Source: Dyadobacter diqingensis
Lineage (GTDB): Bacteria; Bacteroidota; Bacteroidia; Cytophagales; Spirosomataceae
NCBI RefSeq assembly: GCF_024220585.1
Contig: NZ_JAMXKF010000007.1
Coordinates: forward strand, 306,776 to 370,775
DNA length: 64,000 nucleotides
Direction of reading: 5' to 3'
Position numbers and translations under genes: made by a program. A model generated the notes under the pieces. The model was not told where the DNA came from. It saw only the letters and a list, made by a program, of their open reading frames with translations, and ran no database searches. The number at the start of each line of letters is the position of its first letter. The first letter of the stretch is position 1. Below, piece after piece: positions 50,354 to 60,084 of the stretch.

Positions 50354-52021
50354 GTTTTTAAACTGCCGTTTGTTTCCGTTTACATCAAATAAATCCGTTA
50401 GTATGAGGTAATGTCCCGTTCTAACCACGGCTCCGACTTCATCCCTTCCATCCCAACGCACCTCGCCCGCCGTTCCTACCAGTTGATTTCTGATCAGATT
50501 TCGTATTAAACGCCCATTGACATCATAAATCCTGACGGTTGCAATTTGTCCCGGTGAAGTAAGTTTGTATTTCAGCGCTGCAAAATTGTCCAGGCCACCA
50601 GAATCAGGTGTGAATGCTTCGGGTTCAACCTCAAAAAAATTCTCGTTAGTTTCGGACTTAATCTGGGAATTTGCATAACCTGGCGTCGCATTGCCTTGGT
50701 TATACGCGGCAGAATGCCAGTTGTCCGCGTTTTGCGAAGAAATAGAAACATCCTCCTTTTCAAGTGAAACACCCTTGGGATCGTTAACAAGCGGATCGTG
50801 CATCTTTTCTGTATAATCGAAATGATCAAAAACCCGTCCGCTTGCATCCTTCAAAATCACACCTCCGGCAGTATTGGAAAACGCTGGTAACGCCGGCACT
50901 TCTAAAAAATGTCTGTTATTTTCGGTTGGATAAAATTGTTTCACTAAATCCTGGTCGATAGTAATCGCCACACAAGTAAATGGAGAAATGATAAATTCCT
51001 CGTCGGTGATAGTTTTAAAAACATCTGGCTCTCCGCCTTTTACATTCCCCAACACCCAGTTTTTCAAGCTGATAAACTTCTTTGAGTTGTTATATATTTC
51101 AACAAAATCAACACCGTCCTCAGGCGGATTGAATAATATTTCATTAATCACAACATCTCCGGAATCAGCCTTGGATGGCAACCCCATTGTCATTTCGGCC
51201 TCCCTCAATAAATTTCCGGCACAATCCGAGAGGTTTTTTACAGAAACTATGTAACTCACATTTGCTAAAAAAGGCGAATCCAATGTCAGGATTAAGCTCC
51301 TGAATCCGGGCGATTCCAGTTTCCTTTTTATGATTTTCCTTCCCGAAACAGTTATCAAAGCACCAGCGACTGCGTTTAAACTATCAAGTTTCTCATCTGC
51401 CGTAATCCGCAATTCATTTTCTGAAATGATATCCCAATGCTGGATTTTCGGTTGAACGATATCGGGATTATTTCTAAATACGCTGTTTCTTTTTCCCGGC
51501 GTCCCTCCTGTCTGATCAGCGGAAACATTCCAATTATCGCGTTGCCCGCAAGGATTGCCAGCATCCGTCATTTCAAGTGCATAACCACCATCCCGTTTAG
51601 CAGATGACCACCAGTTCAATGCATAACTTATTGAAAATATCAGTTGGTTACTCCGTGAATAAAGCGACAGAGTAGCTCCGTCGTTTGCCAAAGATAAAGA
51701 TCCCATAGCAATCACTTTGCCGTAGTTCTTCATTTGCCCGGCGTTACCGGCACTGCAAATAATGGCATAACCATGTGCGTCAAGAATGGAATCCGGGAAA
51801 GTGGCAGATCTGGTTCCAATCGCTAATTTCCAGCCTTTCAGAGAAACAGGTTGACCAGATGGATTAAACAATTCAATGTATTCAACTTCCGGGAGACCAA
51901 TAACCGGCGTGGGATCAGCCATGATTTCGGTTATGACAACACTATTATAACCTTGCCCATGACAGAAAATACCAGCCCAAAGCAGGTTAAAAAGAAAGAA
52001 GATTCTTGTGCATATGAGCAT
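50330..52021 (-). CDS. Secreted lamin-tail-domain protein with a FlgD-like C-terminal Ig domain
   Basis: 563 aa from ATG 52021; the frame opens at 52102 but the extra 27 residues precede a clear signal peptide (MLICTRIFFLFNLL ... FCHGQ). A first lamin-tail domain (about 20-125; VITEIMADPTP, EYIELFNPSGQPVSLKGWKL), a linker, a second lamin-tail domain (about 280-400; VINEILFNPPEDGVDFVEIY) and a FlgD-like Ig domain at the end (ATVRIYDVNGRLIRNLI, VRWDGRDEVG). Such proteins are surface or secreted in Bacteroidota. Function unknown. No classical type IX signature is certain. Confidence 0.85.
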   Translation of the reverse strand: MLICTRIFFLFNLLWAGIFCHGQGYNSVVITEIMADPTPVIGLPEVEYIELFNPSGQPVSLKGWKLAIGTRSATFPDSILDAHGYAIICSAGNAGQMKNYGKVIAMGSLSLANDGATLSLYSRSNQLIFSISYALNWWSSAKRDGGYALEMTDAGNPCGQRDNWNVSADQTGGTPGKRNSVFRNNPDIVQPKIQHWDIISENELRITADEKLDSLNAVAGALITVSGRKIIKRKLESPGFRSLILTLDSPFLANVSYIVSVKNLSDCAGNLLREAEMTMGLPSKADSGDVVINEILFNPPEDGVDFVEIYNNSKKFISLKNWVLGNVKGGEPDVFKTITDEEFIISPFTCVAITIDQDLVKQFYPTENNRHFLEVPALPAFSNTAGGVILKDASGRVFDHFDYTEKMHDPLVNDPKGVSLEKEDVSISSQNADNWHSAAYNQGNATPGYANSQIKSETNENFFEVEPEAFTPDSGGLDNFAALKYKLTSPGQIATVRIYDVNGRLIRNLIRNQLVGTAGEVRWDGRDEVGAVVRTGHYLILTDLFDVNGNKRQFKNKVVAVKK

Positions 52022-52180
52022 GACAGTGTTCCGGTTAACAAACTGGTTTACAGTAATACGGAACGACTTTGCTTTGGTAACCCTGACGATAGCCAAAAGC
52101 ATGGCATTAAAACAAAAAATTCAACCCTTTTCAGAGTTGAATTGATATATCTTAATCAGAAAATTTGATCCCTTTTAAAA

Positions 52181-52603
52181 CTATTTGGTTTCTTCCGGTT
52201 TTACAGGAGCCGGAGCAGCAGTTTTCGCAGGAGCAGCTGCTGGTTTTGCAGTTGTCTTAGCGGCAGGAGCTGGTTTCGGAGCAGCCGTTTTTACCGGAGG
52301 GGTTGCAACAGGTTTCGAAACTGCTGAGGCAACAAGTGTCGCAAGCTTGGCGGCTTTTTCAGCGTTTTTCTTACCTTTTTTAGATTCCTTTTTTGGTGAT
52401 TTTGCTTTTTTCTCCGCGTTCTTAGCCTCTTTTGCTTTCCTTTTTTCTTCGTCTTTTACAAATTTAGAAACTTTTTTGGCCAACTTGGCTGCTGCTTTCT
52501 CAATCGATTTCTTTATCTTCTTCGAATCAGCAGTTACCGCATCAAGTTTCACGACTAATGTTTCTGCGATTTCGGTAGTAAGTTTTTTTGTTGCGGATTT
52601 CAT
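52181..52603 (-). CDS. Lys/Ala/Pro-rich histone H1-like protein
   Basis: 140 aa. The N-terminal half is a helical Lys-rich region (KKIKKSIEKAAAKLAKKV, KKAKSPKKESKKGKK), the C-terminal half an Ala/Pro/Lys repeat tail (TAAPKPAPAAKTTAKPAA). Composition resembles histone-H1-like nucleoid proteins, though DNA binding is inferred from composition only. The antisense frame over the same DNA is a composition artefact. Confidence 0.75.
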   Translation of the reverse strand: MKSATKKLTTEIAETLVVKLDAVTADSKKIKKSIEKAAAKLAKKVSKFVKDEEKRKAKEAKNAEKKAKSPKKESKKGKKNAEKAAKLATLVASAVSKPVATPPVKTAAPKPAPAAKTTAKPAAAPAKTAAPAPVKPEETK

Positions 52604-52753
52604 AATCAGAAAATTATTTAAATAAATAAGATAAGAATAACTAAATAGCTAATGTTCTTGATTTCAGCTCATTATTGAATTAATCACATTCCTATCTTTC
52701 AACCTGCAAATACCGACTATTAATTTCAAAAGAGCAAATATAACGTGTTATAT

Positions 52754-53284
52754 TTATGTTAAATTTTTCCTCACAAATTCCCAGAGAACAATTCCGGCCG
52801 AAACGGACACATTAAACGAATGTTTCGTACCAAATTGGGGTATTTCAACGCATTTATCAGATGCAGCAATGACTTCATCTGCCACTCCTTCCACTTCATT
52901 TCCAAAAACGAATGCGTAAGGCACATTACTTTCAGGTTCAAAATTTTGAAGTAAAGTACTCCCCTCGGCCTGTTCTACTGAAATAATTCGATAACCCTCC
53001 TCTTTTAGTTTGATTACTGCCGCAAGCGTAGTTTCTTCCTTTTCCCAAATTACAGAATTTTCCGCACCTAACGCACTTCTCGTGATTTCTCTGTGCGGTG
53101 GATTTTGCGTATAGCCACACAAGATTAATTTTCTGGCCCGAAATGCGTCCGCTGTCCGAAAAAAAGAACCCACATTATTCAGGCTTCTGATATTATCCAG
53201 TACAATCACAAATGGAAACTTATCCGACTCCTTAAATTCCTCTACCGACAACCGGTTCATTTCCTCAATGAGCAGTTTACGCAT
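52754..53284 (-). CDS. SpoU-family RNA methyltransferase
   Basis: 176 aa. The three SPOUT motifs: LDNIRSLNNVGSFFRTADAF (motif 1), YAFVFGNEVEGV (motif 2) and FGTKHSFNVSVSAGIVLWEF (motif 3, with the Asn-Val-Ser forming the trefoil knot that binds SAM). It has no N-terminal RNA-binding extension, as in TrmL-like 2'-O-methyltransferases. Target RNA unknown, tRNA likely. Confidence 0.92.
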   Translation of the reverse strand: MRKLLIEEMNRLSVEEFKESDKFPFVIVLDNIRSLNNVGSFFRTADAFRARKLILCGYTQNPPHREITRSALGAENSVIWEKEETTLAAVIKLKEEGYRIISVEQAEGSTLLQNFEPESNVPYAFVFGNEVEGVADEVIAASDKCVEIPQFGTKHSFNVSVSAGIVLWEFVRKNLT

Positions 53285-53599
53285 GTTATTTACTTATTCT
53301 AAACGTTCAACATCATTTTCTCCGCAAACCTACGACGATTTAGTGCAAAAAATATAAGTTTTTCATTCCCGTTTAACTCGAAAAGGACTGATAAGACAAC
53401 ATCCTAATATCCAACCATTTAAAAAATAATTCCATGCACAACAAACATCATACTACCGTTAAGTAAAATTATTACTACATTTAAATTAAAATTTACTCCA
53501 TAATAATAGAAATTTTTTTGATTCAATCCGTTACCTGTTAAGAGAAATCACGTCTGGTATAAGACACTTAACAGTTATGAAATTGCCTAACCCTGCACC
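53285..53599. other. AT-rich leader region of the Reg_prop kinase
   Basis: No gene. An exact inverted repeat, CTGTTAAG (53535-53542) and CTTAACAG (53567-53574), lies about 25 bp before the GTG start and could fold in the leader or bind a regulator. Confidence 0.4.
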
Positions 53600-56500
53600 G
53601 TGAAAAATCTTCTATTATTACTAACCTTTCTGTATACCTCTTTATACTGCAACACCATTTTTGCTCAGTATCAACCGGGCGATGAAGAAGAATACGCCGT
53701 GTTGCACTACACAGAAGACAGCGGACTACCTCAAAATAGTGTAAAAAACATTGCACCTGACTCTGACGGCTTTATCTGGCTGACAACGGAAACAGGACTT
53801 GTCCGGTTTGACGGTAAGAATTTTGTTACGTTTGATAAGTCTGACCTCCCGATTCCGAATAACAGATTTTCAATGCTCCAACCGGATCTTTCCCCAAACG
53901 GAAGATCAAAAAAATTCTATGCGATCGCAGAAAATGACCACTACATTCGTGTTGAAGGTGGTAAGGCTTACTCGGATTCTCTTTATTTCCAGAATAAAAT
54001 TTTAAAAATACCTTTTGTAAAAACGGCGCGATGGGAAACCCTGATGTCGAACGGATCTCCCAATTACCTGAGAGACTGGGCGAATCCCAAATATTTCATC
54101 GTACCGGTTCCTTATGGCGAAGGAAATTTTTACATCTGTTACGCAAACAAAATCGAATATTATGCGAACTGGAAAAAGCAATTAGCCTGGTCGTTCAAAA
54201 CGCCCAAATTCTGGAATTTCTTCCTGATCGGAAAAAATCTGTATTTTGCCCACACCGACGGAAACATTACTTCAATCCAGCCCAAAGGGCTTTCTTCTCG
54301 TCCTGTAACGGGTGATATTTTAAAAAACAAGTTATACAACTCCGAAAGCAAGCTTGTTGAAATTTATTGGAATAATATCTCCAACCAGGTCTTCTTTTAT
54401 CTTGATAAAAAACTCTATGAAGTTTCCGAGACATCAGGAGGGGAAATAAGCACGCGGTTATTACTGGAAAACTATGACTTTGCAGAAAACAATATTTCGT
54501 CGATTTTATATGACAAACCGAACGAACGCTTCTTCCTCGGAAGCGTGACAAAAGGCCTTTTTCTATTGAAGAAAAAAAACTTTATGACTTTAAGAAGCAA
54601 AGGAAGTAATCTGGATAATGTTTTTTACGGACAAACTCCCTTTGATTCCAGCGCAATCATCACCGGTCGAGGTTTTATTTTCCGGAAAAATAAGGTCAGC
54701 AGCCCCACCCTTTCACAAAAATCTGCACTCATAAGTACTTCGGGTGAGACTGTTGATGGGTATGGAATTATTTCCGACAGGCATGGAAATATCTGGCGAA
54801 AGTCGGGCGAGGTACTTTATTGCTTCAACCTGAAAGAAAACAGGATTGTCGGAAAGTGGGTGACCGGCGCAGAAATCAATCACATTTATGAGGGACAGGA
54901 CGGCACAATTTGGCTGGGAACAAGAGAAAAGGGACTTTATTGTATCAATCTTGCCGATGCTAAACCACAGGTCAGATTATTCATGAAAGGTCCGTTGAGC
55001 CGGATTTCATTCATTTTGGAAGAAACGCCGGAAAGACTTGTGATCGCAACCGCCCATGGACTTTTCCTGCTAGAATTGAAAACGAAGAAACTGAGCTTTA
55101 TAAAAGGTACTGAGAAGCTTTACATAAGAAGTCTTTATGTCGACGAATCTGTAAATAAACCAGGAATGCCTGCCACGAAAAATATCTGGCTAACGACTTA
55201 TGAGGATGGTTTTTTCTTGTTTTCCAACAAAAGACTAACGCAATTTCCGGTCGATAAAAATAAATATTTAAAAGGCTCACATTGCATTTTCCCTGACAAC
55301 AACGGTTTTTTCTGGATCACGACGAACAAAGGCTTATTTAAGGTTTCAAGGGAGGACCTCTTAGAATATGCCGGGAAGACAAAAACTGAAAACTGGGACA
55401 TTTTCTATGACCATTACACAAAAGAGCACGGGTTTTACACCAACGAGTTCAACGGAGGATGCCAACCGTGCGCCGTGCGACTGCCTAATGGTTATGTCTC
55501 TCTCCCGTCTCTTGACGGACTGGTTTGGTTCGTCCCTGAAAAAACGCATGCCGAACTACCCAATAACGAAATTGTGCTGGATCGTTACGATGTGGGCGGT
55601 ATAAGTTCCAGTATTTTGCGGGACACCATTAAGTTACCAATCGATCCGCAGCAGATAAAAATTCACTTTTCGACTGCTTATTTTGGCAATCTGTCCAATC
55701 TGAATATTTCGTATGCTATCCTGAGAGATTCACACAAAAAGCCTGCAAAAAATGACTGGATTGAACTGGATGTAAACAACACCACCATTTCAATAGGAAG
55801 CCTCACTGCGGGAGATTACACGTTGTATATTCGTAAAACCAACGGTTTCGGCAAGGAAAATTACACTATTAAAAAAGTAGCATTACATGTACCACCCAGC
55901 TGGTATGAAACGCTTTGGTTCAGAGTTTTAGCCGTTTTTCTGTTTGCGCTGGCCGTTTATCTTTTTATAAAATTAAGGCTTCGTCTTATTCAAAAGGAAA
56001 ATCGGACGCTTGAAATTAAAATTGCCAAACGCACGCAGAAACTGCAACGCACTTTGGGGGCTCTTGAGAAATCAGAGAAGGAACTCCAGCGTCAGATGCA
56101 CATCCAGACAAGGCTCATTGCATCGATGTCACATGATATCAACACGCCTTTGAAATTTGTTTCCAAGTCTGCCGGACGGATTGATTCCATGCTGAAAAAT
56201 GAAAAATTTGATAACGTGTCGGAGCTTGGGAAAACGATCGAATATACGACAAGTCATATGCATCATCTGCTCGAAAACCTGATCATTTATGTAAAAACGC
56301 AAGTATATGGCAACAATATCATTTCTGAGGAAATCAATTTAGCCCAGTCGCTTTCCGGCAAATTTGACATTTTTAAAGATATTCTTACCGAGAAAGGAAA
56401 TCATTTTGTTACCGAAATTGATACACGCATAAGAGTTAATACCAACCCTCAGCTGCTCGGCATTATTGTGCACAACCTGATCGACAATGCCAACAAGGTC

Positions 56501-56773
56501 ACAGCAAACGGCGCTATCCGGCTGTATTCAGAAGTACGCAATGGTTTCAAACATCTGATCGTTGCCGATTCAGGGCCCGGGATGCCGGCCGATATCATGT
56601 TGTGGCTCAACAATGCGAAGCCTGAATCAGACAATACCAAACAGCTATCCTCAACCTACAACGGACTTGGCTTAACCATCGTAAAAGAAATTTCAACAAT
56701 GCTCAGAATTACGATCCTTGCAGAAACCGGGAATGGAACGAACATTCATCTGATATTTCCTGATAACATCTAA
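53600..56773 (+). CDS. Reg_prop / Y_Y_Y sensor histidine kinase
   Basis: 1057 aa from a GTG start. Signal peptide (1-22), a periplasmic two-component-regulator propeller region (about 30-660; LPQNSVKNIAPDSDGFIWL, WLGTREKGLYCI, FWITTNKGLFKV), a Y_Y_Y Ig-like domain (about 680-765), one membrane helix (about 770-792), a coiled coil and a kinase core with His845 in ASMSHDINTPLK, HNLIDNANKVTANG (N box) and DSGPGMPADI. It resembles hybrid regulators of glycan loci but stops after the ATPase, with no receiver or AraC output. Two NarL-type regulators are encoded convergently next to it and are the likely partners. Confidence 0.92.
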   Translation: MKNLLLLLTFLYTSLYCNTIFAQYQPGDEEEYAVLHYTEDSGLPQNSVKNIAPDSDGFIWLTTETGLVRFDGKNFVTFDKSDLPIPNNRFSMLQPDLSPNGRSKKFYAIAENDHYIRVEGGKAYSDSLYFQNKILKIPFVKTARWETLMSNGSPNYLRDWANPKYFIVPVPYGEGNFYICYANKIEYYANWKKQLAWSFKTPKFWNFFLIGKNLYFAHTDGNITSIQPKGLSSRPVTGDILKNKLYNSESKLVEIYWNNISNQVFFYLDKKLYEVSETSGGEISTRLLLENYDFAENNISSILYDKPNERFFLGSVTKGLFLLKKKNFMTLRSKGSNLDNVFYGQTPFDSSAIITGRGFIFRKNKVSSPTLSQKSALISTSGETVDGYGIISDRHGNIWRKSGEVLYCFNLKENRIVGKWVTGAEINHIYEGQDGTIWLGTREKGLYCINLADAKPQVRLFMKGPLSRISFILEETPERLVIATAHGLFLLELKTKKLSFIKGTEKLYIRSLYVDESVNKPGMPATKNIWLTTYEDGFFLFSNKRLTQFPVDKNKYLKGSHCIFPDNNGFFWITTNKGLFKVSREDLLEYAGKTKTENWDIFYDHYTKEHGFYTNEFNGGCQPCAVRLPNGYVSLPSLDGLVWFVPEKTHAELPNNEIVLDRYDVGGISSSILRDTIKLPIDPQQIKIHFSTAYFGNLSNLNISYAILRDSHKKPAKNDWIELDVNNTTISIGSLTAGDYTLYIRKTNGFGKENYTIKKVALHVPPSWYETLWFRVLAVFLFALAVYLFIKLRLRLIQKENRTLEIKIAKRTQKLQRTLGALEKSEKELQRQMHIQTRLIASMSHDINTPLKFVSKSAGRIDSMLKNEKFDNVSELGKTIEYTTSHMHHLLENLIIYVKTQVYGNNIISEEINLAQSLSGKFDIFKDILTEKGNHFVTEIDTRIRVNTNPQLLGIIVHNLIDNANKVTANGAIRLYSEVRNGFKHLIVADSGPGMPADIMLWLNNAKPESDNTKQLSSTYNGLGLTIVKEISTMLRITILAETGNGTNIHLIFPDNI

Positions 56774-56779
56774 CGTCGT

Positions 56780-57424
56780 CTACTTTATATCTTCAGCTTT
56801 ATAAAGTTCGAGCTTTTTGAACATTTCAATCACGTTGGTCACGTCCAGCTTTTCAAATATTCTGGATTTATAAGTGCTGATTGTCGTTTCTTTTAAATCC
56901 AGGATTGTCGCGATTTCTTTCGTCCATTTTCCCTGAACCAATAAATGCATTACCTCCAATTCGCGCTTTGAGAGATCTTCCAGCGGATTGGAGCTTACAT
57001 ATTTATTATCCAGAATATTCTGCACCATCAATTGCTGAACCTTGCTGCTAATATATTTCCCATCGTTGATCACGGCATTAATCGCAACCTTGTATTCATC
57101 CTCAGAAGACCCTTTGGACAAAAATCCATTAGCGCCCGCATGCAGGTAATGAAGCGCGTAAATTTCTTCTTCGGAGCCTGAAAAAACAAGAATTCTTGCG
57201 TTGTCCTGAATTGCCCTAATGCTATTAATCATCCGGCTGTGCTCACCGCCGGGGATATTAATGTCCAGTATGATCAGGTCAAATTTGTTTTTTTGAAGAA
57301 GGGTTAGTGCCAGAGTGAAGCTTGCCGCCTGTTGAACATCCACTTGCTGAAACATATCGGTGATCAGAAAATCAATACCCATTCGTACAATGGCATGATC
57401 CTCAACAATTAAAATTCTTTTCAT
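56780..57424 (-). CDS. NarL/FixJ-family response regulator A
   Basis: 214 aa. Receiver domain with the Asp pair in IVEDHA and phospho-acceptor Asp in LIILDINIPGG, then a LuxR HTH (LSKRELEVMHLLVQGKW, TTISTYKSRIFEKLDV). The stop is 7 bp from the stop of the kinase gene. Strongly similar to the regulator at 57673, so the two are tandem paralogs. Confidence 0.95.
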   Translation of the reverse strand: MKRILIVEDHAIVRMGIDFLITDMFQQVDVQQAASFTLALTLLQKNKFDLIILDINIPGGEHSRMINSIRAIQDNARILVFSGSEEEIYALHYLHAGANGFLSKGSSEDEYKVAINAVINDGKYISSKVQQLMVQNILDNKYVSSNPLEDLSKRELEVMHLLVQGKWTKEIATILDLKETTISTYKSRIFEKLDVTNVIEMFKKLELYKAEDIK

Positions 57425-57607
57425 CTATTTTCGTTGACGCAATCCAGATTGAGAGCTTTAAAGTTACAGTAATTAATATAATACGTAAGTAGACAAAATT
57501 CAATATTTAGAGCGAACTATCGCTACAAAATCTCCTTTTGTTCCACCTCGTTCTTATTCAAAGACTGCCCATACGACGTTATGGCCGGTTAAACATATCA
57601 AAAGGGT

Positions 57608-57651
57608 AAAAAAAAGCAGATATCAGGCACAATTACCCAATATCTGCTTAC
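57608..57651 (-). terminator. Terminator after response regulator B
   Basis: Read on the minus strand, AAGCAGATAT (57649-57640) pairs with ATATCTGCTT (57623-57614), followed by a run of Ts. It separates the two regulators' transcripts. Confidence 0.75.
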
Positions 57652-57672
57652 AAAATTGTAACAGTATGACTC

Positions 57673-58305
57673 TTAATTATCAATCAGCTTGATTTTCGTA
57701 ATCAATTCTACAATGTTTTTAACACCCATTTTTTCAAAAATGCGCGCCTTGTAGGTACTTACGGTAGACAGTTGAAGATTCAGCTTCTCAGCAATTTTGG
57801 CGGTACCAAAACCTTCCTTAAGCAAGTTCATCACATCCTTTTCTCTCGGAGACAAGCTCACGATTGGGTCCGGAAGGAATTCCTTAGGATTGATCAGCCT
57901 GTTGATATTGATTTGCTGCATGTCAGCGCTCATATATTTTTTGTTATCGAGCACGCTCAGCACAGCAGTCTTAAACTCATCTTCCGCAGCATCTTTTGAT
58001 AAATACCCATCCGCTCCCGCCTGAAGATAAAGCAAGCCATATAACTGCTCATCATAGCTGGAAAACATAAGTATACGGATATCCGGGCGCTTTATCCTGA
58101 TTGTTTCAATCATTTTAGTATTATTCCCGCCCGGGATATTGATATCTAAAATAAGCAGATCAAAAGTCTGATTACCTAGTTCCAAAAGTACTTTCTGAAA
58201 CGTATCCACTCCGGTAATTTGTGATTCCGGAATCAGAGATTTTAGGAGGTGCTTGGTCCCGATTCGTACAACTGCGTGATCCTCGGCAATAAGTATGTGC
58301 TTCAT
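57673..58305 (-). CDS. NarL/FixJ-family response regulator B
   Basis: 210 aa. Receiver (IAEDHAVVRIG, LLILDINIPGGNNTKM) and a LuxR HTH (LSPREKDVMNLLKEGFG, STVSTYKARIFEKMGVKN). Same length and domain plan as regulator A, with the same IPGG receiver loop. It carries its own terminator, 250 bp ahead of regulator A, so the two can be expressed separately. Confidence 0.95.
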   Translation of the reverse strand: MKHILIAEDHAVVRIGTKHLLKSLIPESQITGVDTFQKVLLELGNQTFDLLILDINIPGGNNTKMIETIRIKRPDIRILMFSSYDEQLYGLLYLQAGADGYLSKDAAEDEFKTAVLSVLDNKKYMSADMQQININRLINPKEFLPDPIVSLSPREKDVMNLLKEGFGTAKIAEKLNLQLSTVSTYKARIFEKMGVKNIVELITKIKLIDN

Positions 58306-58615
58306 GAAAAGTTTATATACTAAATGACAGTAGAAATAGTATTACCCCAAAGTTAGAATTTATCGCGAATGAAAACACTAAAATATTAGCACAATTCTAA
58401 ATACTTGGTACCAGATGTAATAACTCTCTAATTGATGAATAAAAACAATAATTTATTTAATGCAAAATGACCTGTTATTCAACACACAAATTATCTCCCG
58501 TTCGGAAAAATTACTTGCTATATAGACGTAGAATCCAAGCCACAGTCACATTGGAGGTACAAGTTAGAAATTTTAGTTAAAATAAAGTCAATAACCCCTA
58601 CCCTATATTCATTTT
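58306..58615. other. Gene-free AT-rich stretch upstream of regulator B
   Basis: No supported gene, repeat or strong hairpin. It probably contains the promoter of the minus-strand regulator. Confidence 0.35.
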
Positions 58616-58894
58616 TTGCTTAAAATTTTATTTTCTGCTATTAATGTACAAAGATATTTCGATAAAAAAAATGAAATTATACCCAACGAAAATAAGATTG
58701 ACAACTACAAAAATGGGGCATTTATGTGCAATATCAATAGAATTAATTTAATTAATTCTTACACAACCAATTATATCAAAATTAAAAGAAATTCTTGGGT
58801 ATATTCAAAACTTCATAAAACTACATTTAAAATTTCGTACCTGAAAAATCGCTTTGATAATTTGAGCGGACAGCAAGGTTTTCTTTTCGTGTAG
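58616..58894 (+). CDS. Doubtful AT-rich frame, possible relic
   Basis: 92 codons from a TTG start, very Lys/Asn/Ile-rich, with no signal peptide. The phrase INSYTTNYIKIKRNSWVYSK loosely recalls a LytTR domain's 'S.NYV.I' strand, but the match is not convincing. It could be a decayed DNA-binding gene or chance. Confidence 0.2.
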   Translation: MLKILFSAINVQRYFDKKNEIIPNENKIDNYKNGAFMCNINRINLINSYTTNYIKIKRNSWVYSKLHKTTFKISYLKNRFDNLSGQQGFLFV

Positions 58895-58956
58895 AAATGT
58901 TTAACTTAATCACGCAATGTCGTTCATTGACCACACACACCATAACATAATCAAAA

Positions 58957-59934
58957 TTGAATACCCCTGATTATACCTGGAACTACGATTCCCTGGAAAC
59001 ACGGCTCTACATTCAAAAGCCTGCAAATGAATATCCATGCAGCTTTGAAGTTTATCTTTTCAATACTGCAAAACATCAGAACACACAAACATTACAGGGA
59101 TACCACACCTTTTATCTCATCAGGCTGCCATATCCCGAAGCAATCGCTTCCATTTCTTTAACCGAAGTATCTGAAAAACATTTTGCATCTTCTGCTAAGG
59201 CTCCATTTGGCGGCATTCAATGCCATCCCGGCTGTCAAATGCAGGAACTCATATTTTTCCTTTCCTGCGTGGAAAAATGGATGCAGCAAAACAGCGCAAA
59301 AGATCTTTTGATTAAGACGGCTCCCGTGTGTTATAACCCTACATTAAACCAGATCCTGCATAGAATTTATTTGATGAATGCTTATCAATCCATCGAGCGA
59401 ATCAATCACCACATTGAAATTTCAAGCATTGACTTTTCTGTGAGAATAAAAAAATCTGAATCCAGAAGATTAAATAAATGTAAACAAGCCGGTTTTAGGA
59501 TTAACCTTGATAAAACGTCACCTGACAGGGAAATTTTTAAATTTATTTCGGATAGCTTTTCTAGTAAAAACTACAAATTATCGATTTCAGAAGAAAAATT
59601 TGAAGTACTGGCAAAAACATTTCCCGAAGAGTTTCTAGTCTTTACCGCAAAGGACGAACATCAGCTGATAGCGGTTTGCGTAACCGTGAGAGTCAGCAAA
59701 AATATATTATACCTTTTTATCCAGACTGACCTGCTTAGTTACAGAAAATTCAGTCCGATGGTTTTACTGTATGAACAGATTTATAATTACTGTCAAAAAG
59801 AGGGTATTAAAACGATGGACCTGGGAACATCAACAGATCATAACGGCGTAATAAAACCTGGATTGATGTGTTTTAAAGAGAATATGGGTGGGGTAAAATC
59901 GTTGAAAATTAGTTATCAGAAAGCAATAATGTAA
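58957..59934 (+). CDS. GNAT-fold acetyltransferase (FemAB/BioF2-like)
   Basis: 325 aa. An in-frame stop lies just before the TTG at 58957 and no ATG follows for over 100 codons, so a TTG start is needed. The C-terminal half is a GNAT-like domain (RIKKSESRRLNKCKQAGFRI, LIAVCVTVRVSKNILYLFIQ, MDLGTSTDHNGVIKPGLMCF, KENMGGVKS), as in Bacteroidota acyltransferases linked to envelope polysaccharide loci. The substrate is unknown. It heads a group with FkbM methyltransferase, flippase and epimerase genes. Confidence 0.75.
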   Translation: MNTPDYTWNYDSLETRLYIQKPANEYPCSFEVYLFNTAKHQNTQTLQGYHTFYLIRLPYPEAIASISLTEVSEKHFASSAKAPFGGIQCHPGCQMQELIFFLSCVEKWMQQNSAKDLLIKTAPVCYNPTLNQILHRIYLMNAYQSIERINHHIEISSIDFSVRIKKSESRRLNKCKQAGFRINLDKTSPDREIFKFISDSFSSKNYKLSISEEKFEVLAKTFPEEFLVFTAKDEHQLIAVCVTVRVSKNILYLFIQTDLLSYRKFSPMVLLYEQIYNYCQKEGIKTMDLGTSTDHNGVIKPGLMCFKENMGGVKSLKISYQKAIM

Positions 59935-60084
59935 TAAGATAACTGCCATACACCGAATTCACGAGGACAAGTAACCTATACAATAAAAACATGCTAAAAA
60001 AACACCCATTCTATTAATGATATTTAATCTGATAATTACCAAATTTACCTTTAAGTTACTTATACCCTACCAGCTACCTCGTTT

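Noticed and set aside
52185..52625. Plus-strand 146-aa frame rich in Ala, Phe and Ser
   Set aside because: It is the exact antisense of the Lys/Ala-rich protein at 52181-52603; its composition follows from the repeated codons of that gene.
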